64,000 nucleotides of DNA from Bisporella sp. PMI_857. Lineage: Eukaryota > Ascomycota > Leotiomycetes > Helotiales > Helotiaceae. The notes beneath the pieces were generated by a model. The model ran no database searches, had not been told where the DNA came from, and saw nothing but the letters and a program-made list of their open reading frames with translations. The position numbers were made by a program, and so were the translations under genes. This document shows positions 1 to 11,500 of this stretch, one piece after another. Position 1 is the first letter of the stretch; each line of letters begins with the position of its first letter. The stretch is from the NCBI GenBank assembly GCA_021307315.1, contig JAJSPD010000004.1:248001-312000 (forward strand), read 5' to 3'.

Positions 1-1268
1 TTGAAGCCCCATCCCTTCTCCGCAGTTGGCGATCTGCTGCAAAGGGTCTTGTCTTCAAGGAAGCATATAGGACAGAGTCTGCTTTGCGACCAGATGTGTC
101 TGTCAAAACATATGAGATTACTGTGCAGGAAAATAGGCGCTTGACACCTTTGACCTACGATCGCAATATTTTCCATATTGAATTCGATCTAGGACAGTCT
201 GGTCTTAAGTACGCTATTGGAGAAGCTCTTGGAATTCACGCCGAGAATGATGTGGATGAGGTCAACGAGTTCATCAAATTCTATGGCCTCAACCCTGATG
301 AGATCGTTGAGGTTGCATCTCGGGAGGACCCTAATGTCTTAGATACCCGAACTGTATTCCAATCCTTGACACAGAATATCGACATTTTCGGCAAACCACC
401 AAAGAGATTCTACGAGGCACTTGCTGAGTTTGCAACGGATGAGAAGGAGAAGAAGGAATTGTTAACTCTCGGCGGTCCTGAAGGTGCCACTGAATTCAAG
501 CGTCGCGCTGAGGTAGACACTATCACTTTCGCCGATGTTCTACTTGAATTTCAATCCGCACACCCAAGTTTCCATGACATCGTTCGCATTGTTAGTCCCA
601 TGAAGCGCAGAGAATATTCTATTGCTTCTAGTCAAATGGTCGGACCTACCACCGTTGCTCTCATGATCGTGGTTGTTAATTGGGTAGATCCTAAGGGGCG
701 CGATCGCTTTGGACAGGCAACGAGATATTTGAGCAGGCTTCCTGTCGGCGCAAAGGTCACTGCCAGTGTCAAGGCGTCCGTCATGAAGCTTCCAGCCAAG
801 GACACAGCGCCTCTTATCATGGCAGGACTCGGTACTGGTCTTGCGCCGTTTCGTGCCTTCGTCCAATATCGCGCTATGCAAAAGGCGCAAGGGAAAGAGA
901 TTGGCTCTATCCTTCTCTATATGGGATCTCGTCATCAGCGTGAAGAGTATCTCTACGGCGAGGAATGGGAGGCTTATCAAGATGCTGGTGTTATCACTCT
1001 TCTTGGCCGTGCCTTCTCCAGAGATCAGCCTCAAAAGATCTATATTCAAGACAGAATGCGTCAGACCATCGCAGATATCATCAAGGCTTACATCAAAGAA
1101 GAGGGAGCGTTCTACCTCTGCGGTCCTACATGGCCCGTGCCTGATGTCACCGAGGTGCTTCAGGAGGCTATTGCTCGTGATGCAAAGGCATCGAACAAGA
1201 AGGTGGACCCCAAAAAGGAGATTGAGAGATTGAAGGAGGGCCTAAGATATGTGCTTGAGGTATACTAG
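1..1268 (+). CDS. MET10: Sulfite reductase [NADPH] flavoprotein alpha subunit, C-terminal part
   Basis: The frame is open from base 3 to the TAG at 1266-1268, so the gene enters from the left edge and its N-terminus is missing. The first ATG-like codon (84) is a TTG inside the protein, not a start. The fragment carries the FAD- and NADP-binding half of the reductase: the FAD-contacting RREYSIASSQ near residue 200, the NADPH-binding GLGTGLAPFRAF near 275, a CGP motif near 375, and the C-terminal aromatic tail RYVLEVY typical of this family. The enzyme passes electrons from NADPH through FAD and FMN to the sirohaem beta subunit, which reduces sulfite to sulfide in sulfate assimilation. No intron is seen in this part. 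Identity rests on motif order and overall similarity to fungal MET10, and a different diflavin reductase is unlikely. Confidence 0.95.
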   Translation, partial: EAPSLLRSWRSAAKGLVFKEAYRTESALRPDVSVKTYEITVQENRRLTPLTYDRNIFHIEFDLGQSGLKYAIGEALGIHAENDVDEVNEFIKFYGLNPDEIVEVASREDPNVLDTRTVFQSLTQNIDIFGKPPKRFYEALAEFATDEKEKKELLTLGGPEGATEFKRRAEVDTITFADVLLEFQSAHPSFHDIVRIVSPMKRREYSIASSQMVGPTTVALMIVVVNWVDPKGRDRFGQATRYLSRLPVGAKVTASVKASVMKLPAKDTAPLIMAGLGTGLAPFRAFVQYRAMQKAQGKEIGSILLYMGSRHQREEYLYGEEWEAYQDAGVITLLGRAFSRDQPQKIYIQDRMRQTIADIIKAYIKEEGAFYLCGPTWPVPDVTEVLQEAIARDAKASNKKVDPKKEIERLKEGLRYVLEVY

Positions 1269-2788
1269 TGCAAATTATGAGCTGTAAATTTTTGAGATAT
1301 AACATACTTCAGCGTTAATATAGACTAAGCATGAATTCCAGAAAACGATGTACAACAATAGGTTCTGACTATTCTTCATTTTGTAACCTAAGTGCTAAAT
1401 TCATTTGTCATGACAAATTGGTCTACAGAATGTACTATAATATGTTTCTCTTACTCACATTATAGATATATTGAACTTTGGTTGATGCCGCCAAACGTTC
1501 CTGATCTGATAGGCGAGGTCAAGCTTACCACTCATGGACCCTTAGTAATCTAGATACGGAGGTTCTGAGATCTCAGAAGCATTGCATTTAAGGGTACGGG
1601 CCTGTTTTCAGGAAAGAACAGTCTATCTGGTTGTTAGTGGAGGCTAGGCATCTATTTAGTATACCAAGGCTTTTGTGATGTATTAGTAGCACATCAACCG
1701 TATGCAGGCGCTGGCGATCCAGCACAAAAATAGGGGATTCGAAAGGTTAGCATAACATTAGCCAACTTTGTCACTTGCACACACTAGACACTGTTCTCCA
1801 GTAGCCACGGGCATGGATACGAACGGATCTAATCATTTATAAGCACATTTCTGGCTCTGTGCTACTCCCGTGTCGTCTCGACATATCCGGTGATATGTAC
1901 CAAGGCGTGCATGCCTCCTTTACCATTATCTTGAACAATACTATGCAGCCAATTATGCAGGAACGGTGCTGAATTTCCCTTAGTTAAGTAAGCGGTGTAT
2001 AGGGGATTATGTATTTTGCTTTAGTTGCCTAGCCTGGTACACAGTTAGCATGAATCACGTACACTTCTTGCCAAAAAAAAAAAACTGAACTGAAGATTTG
2101 GGACGGATTTGAAAGGCGAGTATTAGCAGGCTGTAAAAGGCAGCTCGACCAAAGTTCATGCTAGAAATTATGGACACAGTTAGCCTAGCCTACGAGTGTG
2201 AATAGAGGATTCAACCAGCATGGTATGGTAATATATGGAGCATGTTTCCACTACCTCTTTGTGCGAGTCAACCTATCACTTTGGCATGAAGGATATAAAG
2301 AATTATGAGCATTCCGAATATATGCACAGAGCCTTTCTTGCAATGTCTCATTTGAGCAGAATGGATGAAAGCTTATTCAAAGTAACCGGAGTTCTTAGGC
2401 AGGTGGCTCATCTTCCTACTATTTTACGTACACGTGATCTCGCTTAGATATACTATACCCCTGAGTATATTGTTTACACTCTTCCAATTCTGACTACTTT
2501 CTCATTGAGCATTTAGAATGACTGTGGTAAGAGTCATAGCTACAAGGCTGTTCAGTGTTTTGTGCGATATTTGAAATATGATAAACCGTTTAACAGCATG
2601 AGTCATAATGAGAAATTGTAAGCATGAACTTCGGCTGTGACATGCATTAGTGTTACGGAGTGCCAAGGAATATACGGTCCATATCAACATGATATAAAAG
2701 GCTAAAGGTTTACTCTCCTTTAACGAAACAAAATCAGAAGCAGCCTTTTTATCATCTCTCTAAACGGGATCTGCTCGAAGAACATCGT
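1269..2788. other. Intergenic region
   Basis: About 1.5 kb, AT-rich, between the MET10 stop and the glycosyltransferase start. It holds a 12-A run near 2073 and only short ORFs (the longest is about 70 codons at 2235) that look like nothing known. A TATA box close to the right edge is listed separately. Confidence 0.7.
2693..2699 (+). promoter_or_regulatory. TATA box of the glycosyltransferase gene
   Basis: TATAAAA lies 96 bp upstream of the ATG at 2789, a normal distance for a fungal core promoter. It is followed directly by a GGCTAAA at 2700-2706, which could be chance. Confidence 0.5.
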
Positions 2789-4069
2789 ATGCCGCTACTG
2801 AACAACCAAACAAACTCAGAGCACCTTCACCATCTCACAATGGACCCGCACCCGTTCCCAATCCCGCCAGGAGTCCACGCGCTCCCCAAAGACTCGCTAG
2901 ATCTACGGCCAGACGCAGAAATCGACCAGTCCCTTCTCGATCCAGGGCCGGTCACTGGTGAGAAAAACATCTGGTTCTTCTGGCACTCCGGCTTCACGCA
3001 CATGCACCCTTACGCGCAGCGCAACATCCGAGCCTGGCACCGGCGCTTCACCAACCACGGCTGGACCGTCCGCGTGGTCGACCGGCAGCCGGGCTCGCCC
3101 TTAAACATCTCTAATTTCCTCGATATCTCCGATCCGGGGACCTTCCCGAAGGCGTTTCTGGACGGCACGGTTGGTGGCGATTACGCGCCGCAGCATACCT
3201 CGGACTTGGTGCGGTGGCCGCTGCTGCTCAGGTACGGCGGCGTGTATGCGGACGTAGGAATGATGCAGATCGGTGACCTGGATGCTTTATGGAGCTCTAC
3301 GGTTGGGGACCCGGATTCGCCCTATGAGATCCTGACGTATAATGCCTCGGGAGGCGGGATGCGGAGCCTGACGAATTATTTCCTGGCTTCTGGGAGGGAT
3401 AACCCGTTTTTTGAGCGGTGTCATCGGCTGTTTCTCGAGCTGTGGGCGAGCGATGGCGGGAAGACGAGCACGGAGGGAATGCATGCTAGTCCGTTGCTGA
3501 AGGACGTTCCGTTGATGGGGGCGAGCGGCCTGTCGTTCAAAGAAGGAGATAGGACGTTCAGTGAGGAGGACGTTAGTAAGATGCTGACGGACTATATCAT
3601 CCAAGGGCAGTGCATGACGCTGGTAATGGGACTCGAGGATGAGGAGGAGGGTTGGAATGGGCCAGAGTATGTGAAGAAGCACGTTTATGGCATTGAGTTT
3701 ACGGTGGGCTCGCAACTTATCAATGAGCTAACTGCATGGAATGGTGACAAGGCATTTGAACTTTTGTCACTCCCAATCCCCAAAGACGGAGAGGCGGAGC
3801 TTGCGGAGCAGAGAGAGGCCAGAGAGATCGTGGAGCAGTGCCTGAGAAGGAGTTATGGGTTCAAGCTGGCTCATGGGCTCATTCTGAGGGTCATAGGCAA
3901 CACGCTGGGCTCGCTGTGGAGGAAGAACACAGGCGCGGATGTGGTACCAGGAACTTATGCGGCTTGGTTGAGATATGGAATGATCTATTGGTGTCAAGAT
4001 GAGATTCCACCCAAGGAGGACTTCAGAACGACGACGCTGAAGAAGGGGCCATTGCTCAGGGAAGCATAG
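2789..4069 (+). CDS. Capsule-type/GT32-like glycosyltransferase
   Basis: A single 426-codon ORF without introns. The N-terminal half has the features of the fungal proteins annotated as capsular polysaccharide synthesis or GT32-like transferases: an IWFFWHSG strand near residue 62, a W-VRVVDR strand near 100, and LLRYGGVYADVG near 150, where the D-x-G/DxD-like site would bind a nucleotide sugar and metal. No clear signal peptide is seen, so a Golgi or cytosolic site is open. The first ATG is used; a second ATG at codon 18 (2840) is possible. The first 600 bases are clearly richer in G+C than the neighbouring genes, and the gene stands alone between two AT-rich spacers, which could mean transfer or relaxed codon bias. 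Donor and acceptor sugars cannot be told from the sequence. Confidence 0.8.
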   Translation: MPLLNNQTNSEHLHHLTMDPHPFPIPPGVHALPKDSLDLRPDAEIDQSLLDPGPVTGEKNIWFFWHSGFTHMHPYAQRNIRAWHRRFTNHGWTVRVVDRQPGSPLNISNFLDISDPGTFPKAFLDGTVGGDYAPQHTSDLVRWPLLLRYGGVYADVGMMQIGDLDALWSSTVGDPDSPYEILTYNASGGGMRSLTNYFLASGRDNPFFERCHRLFLELWASDGGKTSTEGMHASPLLKDVPLMGASGLSFKEGDRTFSEEDVSKMLTDYIIQGQCMTLVMGLEDEEEGWNGPEYVKKHVYGIEFTVGSQLINELTAWNGDKAFELLSLPIPKDGEAELAEQREAREIVEQCLRRSYGFKLAHGLILRVIGNTLGSLWRKNTGADVVPGTYAAWLRYGMIYWCQDEIPPKEDFRTTTLKKGPLLREA

Positions 4070-4406
4070 GATAGAGACCACAATTAAACGAGAATATGAT
4101 AGATTGGGGGAAAAAAAGTTCACCAAGCCAACTTTGTAGGACTAATATGCCCAGAAATTTAGAGTAGCCTGAGTGCTAAGCTGCACCAACATACAATTGC
4201 ACAATCAAGCTTGAGGTTACCATGCGCTACACGGTCAGAAAACTTCACCAGCATCCGCAAGTCGAATAAGCATTCCCAATTTTGGGGTTCCAGAAACAGG
4301 GTACAAATCAATATATTCTCATAAGTTCATAACGAAGGGTATATAAATATTTCGCAACACCTAACTCCTGTTCCCACACTATATTTTCCTCCTTCTATAT
4401 ACAGAA
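4070..4406. other. Convergent 3' spacer
   Basis: 337 bp between two convergent genes; it will hold both 3' UTRs. No other structure seen. Confidence 0.6.
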
Positions 4407-6647
4407 CTACGACTTCTCCAACTCCTTGATCCTCTTCATCTCCAATCTCGTCATAGTCTCTCTTAAACCCTCCATTTGTCTCCCCATCCTCTTCCTCATC
4501 CTTCTCATACCAAAGCAACCCAGCCCGTTTTTTTCTTCCTCTCCTTGAAGTATCTCCCCGTTCCTTTCACTGATCTTCCCAGGCAGGACGTTTCTTTCCT
4601 CCCTGAACCTGGCAATTGGACCTCGTTCCATCTTTACATGTTCATCTGTCAAACCACCGCTCATTTCAAGGGTTTCATCCCTTCTCGGGACTGGCTTCCT
4701 CGGTATCGATCGTAGTGGCACGCACTTCTTCACCTCCACCACCTCTTTCGGTACCCTAAGAGTCAAATCAAACGGCCCGGTAAAAATCTCTAATTTCGGC
4801 AATGGGTCACTTGGTTCCCGTTTCAAGCGCTTCTGCGCTGCAGGTAAAAATGTCTTATACCGCATCGCTGTAGGTGTTATATTTGCATATCCGAACTCTG
4901 ACCCTCTATTGTTCGAGTTGGATGAGGCGAAGGGAGCATTGGGAAGCGGAAGCGGAAGAGGAGGAAGCGTGTCGAGTAGGGCAGACATACGCTTTGAGGG
5001 GCGGCGTTGTGGAGATTTTGGTGATCGGCGTTGTGCCGGTGACTGTGGTAAGTCCTGGGCTTGTGACGGAACTGGAGTCATGGGTGAGATGTGGAGAACT
5101 GTTGTGGGTGAGGAGGTTTTCAAGGACCGTAAGGACGGGTTTGAGGGAATGGCTGGGAGAGGGCGTGAGGGTGGTGTGCTCGGCGGCGACGAGATTTGGG
5201 ATATTATGTTTTGACGTGGAGGTGTGCGGGCACGTGGTGGTGTTTGCGTCCGAGTAGGAACAACTTCTTCAGCACCTGCCACCATCTTCATTTCTTGATT
5301 GCACATTTTAGATGTCTGTAGAGGTGACGTATTGCTGATGTCGTTGATGGTTCCTTGGATGGTCTTGGAGTCAGCAGCCATGGACGTAAAGAAATCGTCC
5401 CAAGACGCCTTTTTGGGAAGAGTGATTGCAAAAGAAGCATCTGCCTTCTCCTTGAGCTCGAAGGATTTAGGTGAAACCTTGTATTCGGATCCGAATTCAA
5501 AAGCTGAAAGGCGCTTGGTGTTCGCTTCAGCTGGGTAGACTAGTTCAGATTTCGATATCGGGGTTGGTATTGGTAGTTGTGAGATGAAATTAAAGTCAAA
5601 TGTGGGAAGTGGTCCTTGAAGGGAGGCACTGAGTTCGAGATCGTTGCTTTTGTTTGACTCTGGTGTGTCTGGAAGATTGTTCATTGTAGGTGGCACGAAC
5701 TTGGTTGGTTTTGTAGGACTGCTTAAGGCTCGTCTACGTTCTTGAGTTCTGAGAGGCGTCATTGTGGGTGTTGTTAATGTTTGAACCTGATGTGCGATAT
5801 GTTCTCTTTTGATTAATGGGGGGGACCCGGCAGTCTTCTTCTCAGTGCCCTGGCGCAAAGACACCGGAGTGGTGGGTGGCGATGGAGGGTTAGGATGCTG
5901 AATCGGCAGACACCATGTCTCCCTTTCTTTCACAATCTTGGCTTCAACTCTGGTACTGGAGCTCAACTTCCCTATATTTTCACGGCTTTGTGTGCTTTTC
6001 ACATAATTTGGCGGGAAAACACAGAAGCTTCCTCTTGGGGTACTTGACGAATGGCGATGAGAGATGAACGGATCTTTGGGTTTTGACACTGCTTTAATAT
6101 GGATATCCTTCTGGCTCTGTTTGAGTTCTTTCGCTTCAGGGACACTCCGTCTCATAAACTCCATCTACTAGCTGTTAATAATTCCATCATGTGATATTCA
6201 AAACGTATGCGAGCGTACCTGTTCCCGGTCTTCTCCATTGATCTTGACCATTATCTCCTCTGCGTTCCTCTTTAATTTCGACAATTCCTGCCTTTTCATC
6301 ATTGCTGCTGATTTGGCCTGTTCTTTCTCTACTGCTCTTTGGTGGTCTTTGACTTTCGCTTCCCACTTGACACAGACTTCATCCACCTGACAAAGGTACG
6401 GCTTGGAATTGTTATTGTGTTGGTGTGGGCACAACATCACCGACGCTAAATCCTCGATGTTCTTCAGAGATGCAGATTTCTCCTTGTTCATCTCAGTTAA
6501 TATCCTCTCCGCGATGGATTGATTGGATGTATTCAAACAGTTCCCGCACGGTCGTGGGATGCCTGCAACAGTCTTAGCAATCCCAACACAAGTGTTATGT
6601 TCAGGATATGCATCAAGGATTTTGCGAAAGTCGTAGGATATATCCAT
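4407..6647 (-). CDS. Proline/serine-rich protein with Cys/His N-terminal domain
   Basis: Two exons: 6647-6219 and 6164-4407, joined in phase 0 across a 54-bp intron (GTACGC...AG). The predicted protein has 728 residues. I chose the ATG at 6647 because the frame upstream opens only with a GTG. The first about 90 residues hold a Cys/His-rich block (C-V-G-I, C-x2-C, C-P-H-x-H, C-x6-C) like an uncharacterised domain found at the N-terminus of several ascomycete proteins; zinc binding is a guess. The rest is low-complexity, full of SP and TP dipeptides such as RTQTPPRARTPPR, so it may be a target of proline-directed kinases. The last about 60 residues are strongly charged (RRMRKRMGRQMEGLRE) and may coil. 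No enzyme motif is visible and function is unknown. Confidence 0.7.
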
Positions 6648-8530
6648 GATAATGACAGATAGGTGCCGTATTAACACTAAAGACCACTACGCAAATAGTC
6701 ACAGGTGAGTGAGCTAAGAAGAACGGGTCATCATGTAATTAAGTGGCTCTCCACGATCTATATCAGGATAATTCTGCACCATTTTCCAAGAACCAACAGG
6801 GTGCCTTCTTTACGGCCCTGGCTGTGGGGGTCAACAGCCGCGGTCTTAATGTTCAGAAAGTTCGTGTGGGCGTTCTGAAGGCACAGCCTCGATAGCCTTA
6901 GGGAGTGTCCTAAATCGGTACCGCACCTTGTATATATCGCTTCTCCAATGCTCCGGATTATGTGAGAGAGTTCGGTGATGCAACATAGGCGCAGCAACCT
7001 ACAAAAGATTCCCGCATGAAGCCAACGAAACAGATGTTACCACTCTACACCACTCTCTTATCGTAAAGATAATCGCGGGGCAGAATTACAGGGCACAGCC
7101 ATTGCTTAGTGGGATGCGGCCCTACGGCGTCTGTTGGAGATGCTGATTGGCTCGTGATGGCGTGAATAAGCGCCGATAGGTTGCACTGGGAGTGTACGAA
7201 GGTTGTTACAATACTTCTCACAGAGAGTCATGACACTGTTGTAGTTTGGGGTCTGATGAGAAACTTCTGTTGGGCAAGACCACGCGCGACTACAGATGCG
7301 GGATATCCTACGGCACGAATGCTGTAGCAAACTTGTGCCGGCAACACCGAAACAAATGATTGGTGACAAGAAAATTCAAATAAAGGCCCTCCGGAGTTTG
7401 CGGAAGATCGGGCTTAAAAACCAAGTTGGACAACGGCCGAGTTCAATGATTGGGACAAGAAACATGTAGAGTAGACGCAGATTCAAAGTCAATATACAGT
7501 TGAACGCGAGGAAATGGAATTTGGGGAACAACCATGATAAAAAGGATACAGCGATTGCTCATCCTCTTCGTGCCTCTTCTGTACCTACGATCTGGACCAG
7601 ACAACTCTGTCGTTCCCAATGTTTCCGTGCCATCGCAAGACATGAGATTTTCGAGCAAGATGCCGTGTTGTTGACAAAGGTGCCGCGTTGAGGTTGCACA
7701 GTTTCAAATTTGGTGAGCAGGTTGAAGAAGGTGAGAAGATACGAACTGAATAATGTGATGTGCTCCAACTCCTGATGAAAATTAACCGATGTGCCAAATC
7801 ATGAGGCGGCTCGTTGACCTCCCTCCGCGAGTTCGCTCACATGGGGTCAAAGGCCAGTCACTACCACCAAGTTAATGTATCGCCATAATCTATAGCGAAT
7901 TCAGACAATTCCACTCTCAACTTTGTGTTAATGGTTTGTTGTAACCTTACAGCCTTCGGCAGGACTGGTCGGCCTTCACCACCCGATGGCAAGAAATCGG
8001 ACACTCTTTAAATCTCCAGTAGATATCATATATCTCCTGATAATTTTCACGGGTGGCAAGAATTCTCCAAAGACGAAGCTTCTTTTAGTGCATCGAATGC
8101 TGCCTTGGCCCTATCTTTGTTAAAAAGCTACGGGATCACGTGCCCAGACTAAACTGACACGTGGTGGATGGAAACTGGGCTCTCAGCTTAACGTCAACCA
8201 GAGACGCCAATCGTACAAACCATGGATCTACAAGACTGTCAAGCTGTGAATGAGCCTTACAAACAGAGCTCAACTGTCATGTTCATTTATTCTGCGTAGG
8301 TACATGAGAAGATCATCTCTCCAGCCTGCTTCCTCCTCACTCGATTAACCATTAATAACAACAAAGATGGGTTACAAAACTGGGTATAGAAGTTTGGGTA
8401 TCGTGTGCTAACTATGATAGCAACTGAGTCAACGGGCATGAAATAATAAAGTAAGAATTAAAAAGGGTTTATGTAGTGCCCGAATTCGTCCTCGTCGCTG
8501 TATAAACGAAGGTGAGAAGGGAAAAATCGA
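6648..8530. other. Intergenic region
   Basis: About 1.9 kb between two minus-strand genes. Many short overlapping ORFs exist on both strands (none above about 90 codons), none with a recognisable domain. It should include the promoter of the gene at 6647 and the 3' end of the coiled-coil gene. No repeat or transposon signature stood out. Confidence 0.6.
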
Positions 8531-11500
8531 TCAATCTAGATTGTTGGCTTCGGGTGCGACGTTTGCGGTAGCCTCATTAATTGACTCCAAGGATCTATAG
8601 ACGTGTAAGCAACGTCGGTGAAGTGTCATATTGGCAGGATGTGTTACCTTAGATTACCCTGCTTAAAATCCTCATTTAATTTTTCCAGTTGCTGCGCAGT
8701 CATCCTAGCTTTGGCCAACTATAGGCCTGATATCAGTATCCTAGTATCTTAAGCCGGAGCTGAGATAAAGAGATGGCACATTGCCTAGTATGAGAGGGAG
8801 TCCGACCGATGCCAGAGCGGCTGATGAACTTTCTTGCTCACCTTCCGCAATTATTTGGGCGTTAGCTGGAGAATCTAAGTCGTCCGCAAACTTGCTAGAG
8901 GCTAATCCTGTCAGTGGTTTAGTCGGCGTGCTTGGTGTTAGAGTAGAGGTGGATTTAGTCTAATTCTTGTGTTAGTAGATGACATGCAAACATGTAATTA
9001 TTGAAGATATGGCTGCGCATAGTTGAGCAAAGAGTTCATACCTTTGCTTCCGCAAGTTCTGCATCCTTTACTTTGAGCTGCAAATTGTCAATAAAAACTC
9101 GGTTCCTGGAGTGTAGAAATACAGTACCTGCGCCTCAGCCTCTTTCAACCGAGCCTCGAGGTCAGCTGTCTTCTTCTGGAGAGTGGCACTTTGTTGTTTG
9201 AGGTCAGCCGCTTCCTTCTGCAATTCAGTAGCTTCTCTCGTTTTTTCCTCCACAATCTGTGTCATGGAATCATTGAGGTCCTTGTAATCTGCCTTTGCGG
9301 TCTTAGACTCGGTTTCAGCATCCAGCTTCTGTTTCTCAAGCTCTACAAGTATTTTCTCCAGTGATCCTTTGGTGGCAAGATGTTCTTCCGTAGCTTTCGC
9401 TGACTCTTGTTGGGCGGTCACGAGAGCCGCTTGGTGCTGGTCTTTCAACGTCTGTAAGTCCTTCCGCAGCGCATCCGCTTCTGAAGTGTCTGGCTTCTTA
9501 TTCTTTGAGGCATCAAGTTCGGCTTCGGCTGTTGCGCGTGCCATTTTCTCAAGTGCAAACTCCTGCTTGAGTTCATTAACCTCTTCTTCTAGGTCTAGCA
9601 ACGACTTCTTCGCTTCAGAAACATCAGAGATCAACGCGGCTTCAGTAGCTCTAAATTTGTCAACCTCAGATGAAACTTCTGCCTGCTTTAGTTCATGATC
9701 CTTCTTCAGCACAGCAATTGTCTCAGCGTGGCTTGCTAACAACTGCTCTACCTCGTGAGCATGTGCTGTATGCCCAGCTGTTGTAGCTCGGTCATAAGCC
9801 TCATCGAGATTCTTAGCATGCGTTGTTTTTAGTTCATCAATCTCGTTCTGGAGGATCTCAGCGTGCGCTGCCTTCAATTTATCAATCTCATCCTGAAGGC
9901 TCTTGGCATGCGTCGTCTTTAATTCGTCGACCTCCTTTTGGTGAGAGCTTACTTTATTATCTACGTCAACTATTGCGGCTGCGTGTAACTAAGGTAATAA
10001 ATAGTCAGCACAGAACTCCAATATTCCAATTGGTTATTGCATGTGAACCGTGGAGTAGAGGCACAGCAAGCGAAAATTTGACGTACTTGCTTGACTTTCT
10101 CTAACTCATCAGCATGCGAGGCACTGGAATTTGACAGCTCCTCATATTTTATTTTGAGTGCCTCGTATTCTTCTCTGATACCAGTGTTACCTATAAAGTA
10201 TTAGTACTGGCTCCTTCAAAATACAGGTCAAGTTCAGCTACGGGTGCATGTCGTTTTGATCATGGAACATGCAATATCAGGATCAATAAACCAATGAAGA
10301 GATCCTACCTTGTAGAGCATCGATCTCTTTCTCGTAGTCTGCAGAAACAGTTTTGAGTTCTTTCTGATGCTTCTCCACTTCCTTCGTATGCTGCTCCTTT
10401 AGCTTCTCGATTTCTATGTCTTTCTCCTCGAGCTGCTTTGTGATATTCTCAACGTTCTCCCTTATGGCGCCTATGAGAATTGTTAGCGTCAATGATAATT
10501 ATCAACTTTGTGGGTAAGGATTTATTAAGTGAATCACGCACTAAGTTCTCTTTCCTTGCTAAGAGTGTCGGCACTGAGAGTATCCAATGTTTTTTGCAGA
10601 GAGGCTATTTTATCCGTTGCAATCGCTACTTCATCCTGTGCAGATTTTAACGCCTTCTCGCCTTCAGAGCCTTTCGTTTCAAGCTCTCCACGCTCCCTTG
10701 AGATGCTGGCTAGTTGTTGTTGAGCTGCCTGAAGCTCCTTCTCAGCAGCATCAGACTTAGCCTGTAGTCCTGCAATTTCGTCATTGAGCTTTGAATTTGC
10801 CGTGGTTGATTGAGCCTGAATGGCTTCAAGGTTTTGCTTGTGAGATAATTCTAAAGCTGTCCGCGCCTCAAGTGCTTCTTTGAGTTGAGTTTGGAGCCCA
10901 GAAATTGCTACATCATGGGCAGTAATAACCTCTGCTAGTTGCTTCTCATATTTTGAGGTTGCGTCAGAACTGCCTTTAGCTATGTCTGAACTGTGAGCAG
11001 CCTTTAATGCTGCTAACTCTGCCTCGTGTTCATCAGCGAACTTCTTCTGAAGCGCCTCGTTAACATCTCTATTTTTCTCCTGAAGTTCTTCTGCTTGTGC
11101 AACTAGCTTAGCTTCATATTCAGTTTTCAATGAGATTACAGCAGCTGTCTCTTTAGAGACCTGTGCTTTCAAAGCGGCGATCTCAGACTCCAATTCTGCC
11201 AGCGACGTTGATGCAGCTGCACTGGCATCCCTTGCAGCAGATAGTTCAGCCTGGAGTTCATCGAGAATGGACTGGTGATCCTTCTTAAGCCTCTCGAGAG
11301 CTTCCGCAATTGCTGCCTCTCCTTTTGCAGTAGCCGCTTGTTGTGCATCCTCAATAGCTTTTGTTGATGCATCTTTAGCGGCATCCTGAGCCGCCTCGGC
11401 ATCTGCCAATTGAGATTGTAAGCCCTCAATATCCGTCTTATGAGTGGCGTGTAGCTTCTCCACAATCTCGCTATGTTGAGCGCGAATGTTTTCCTCCGCT

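Noticed and set aside
2235..2447. 70-codon ORF between MET10 and the glycosyltransferase
   Set aside because: No domain, no conserved motif, and AT-rich surroundings make chance the better explanation.
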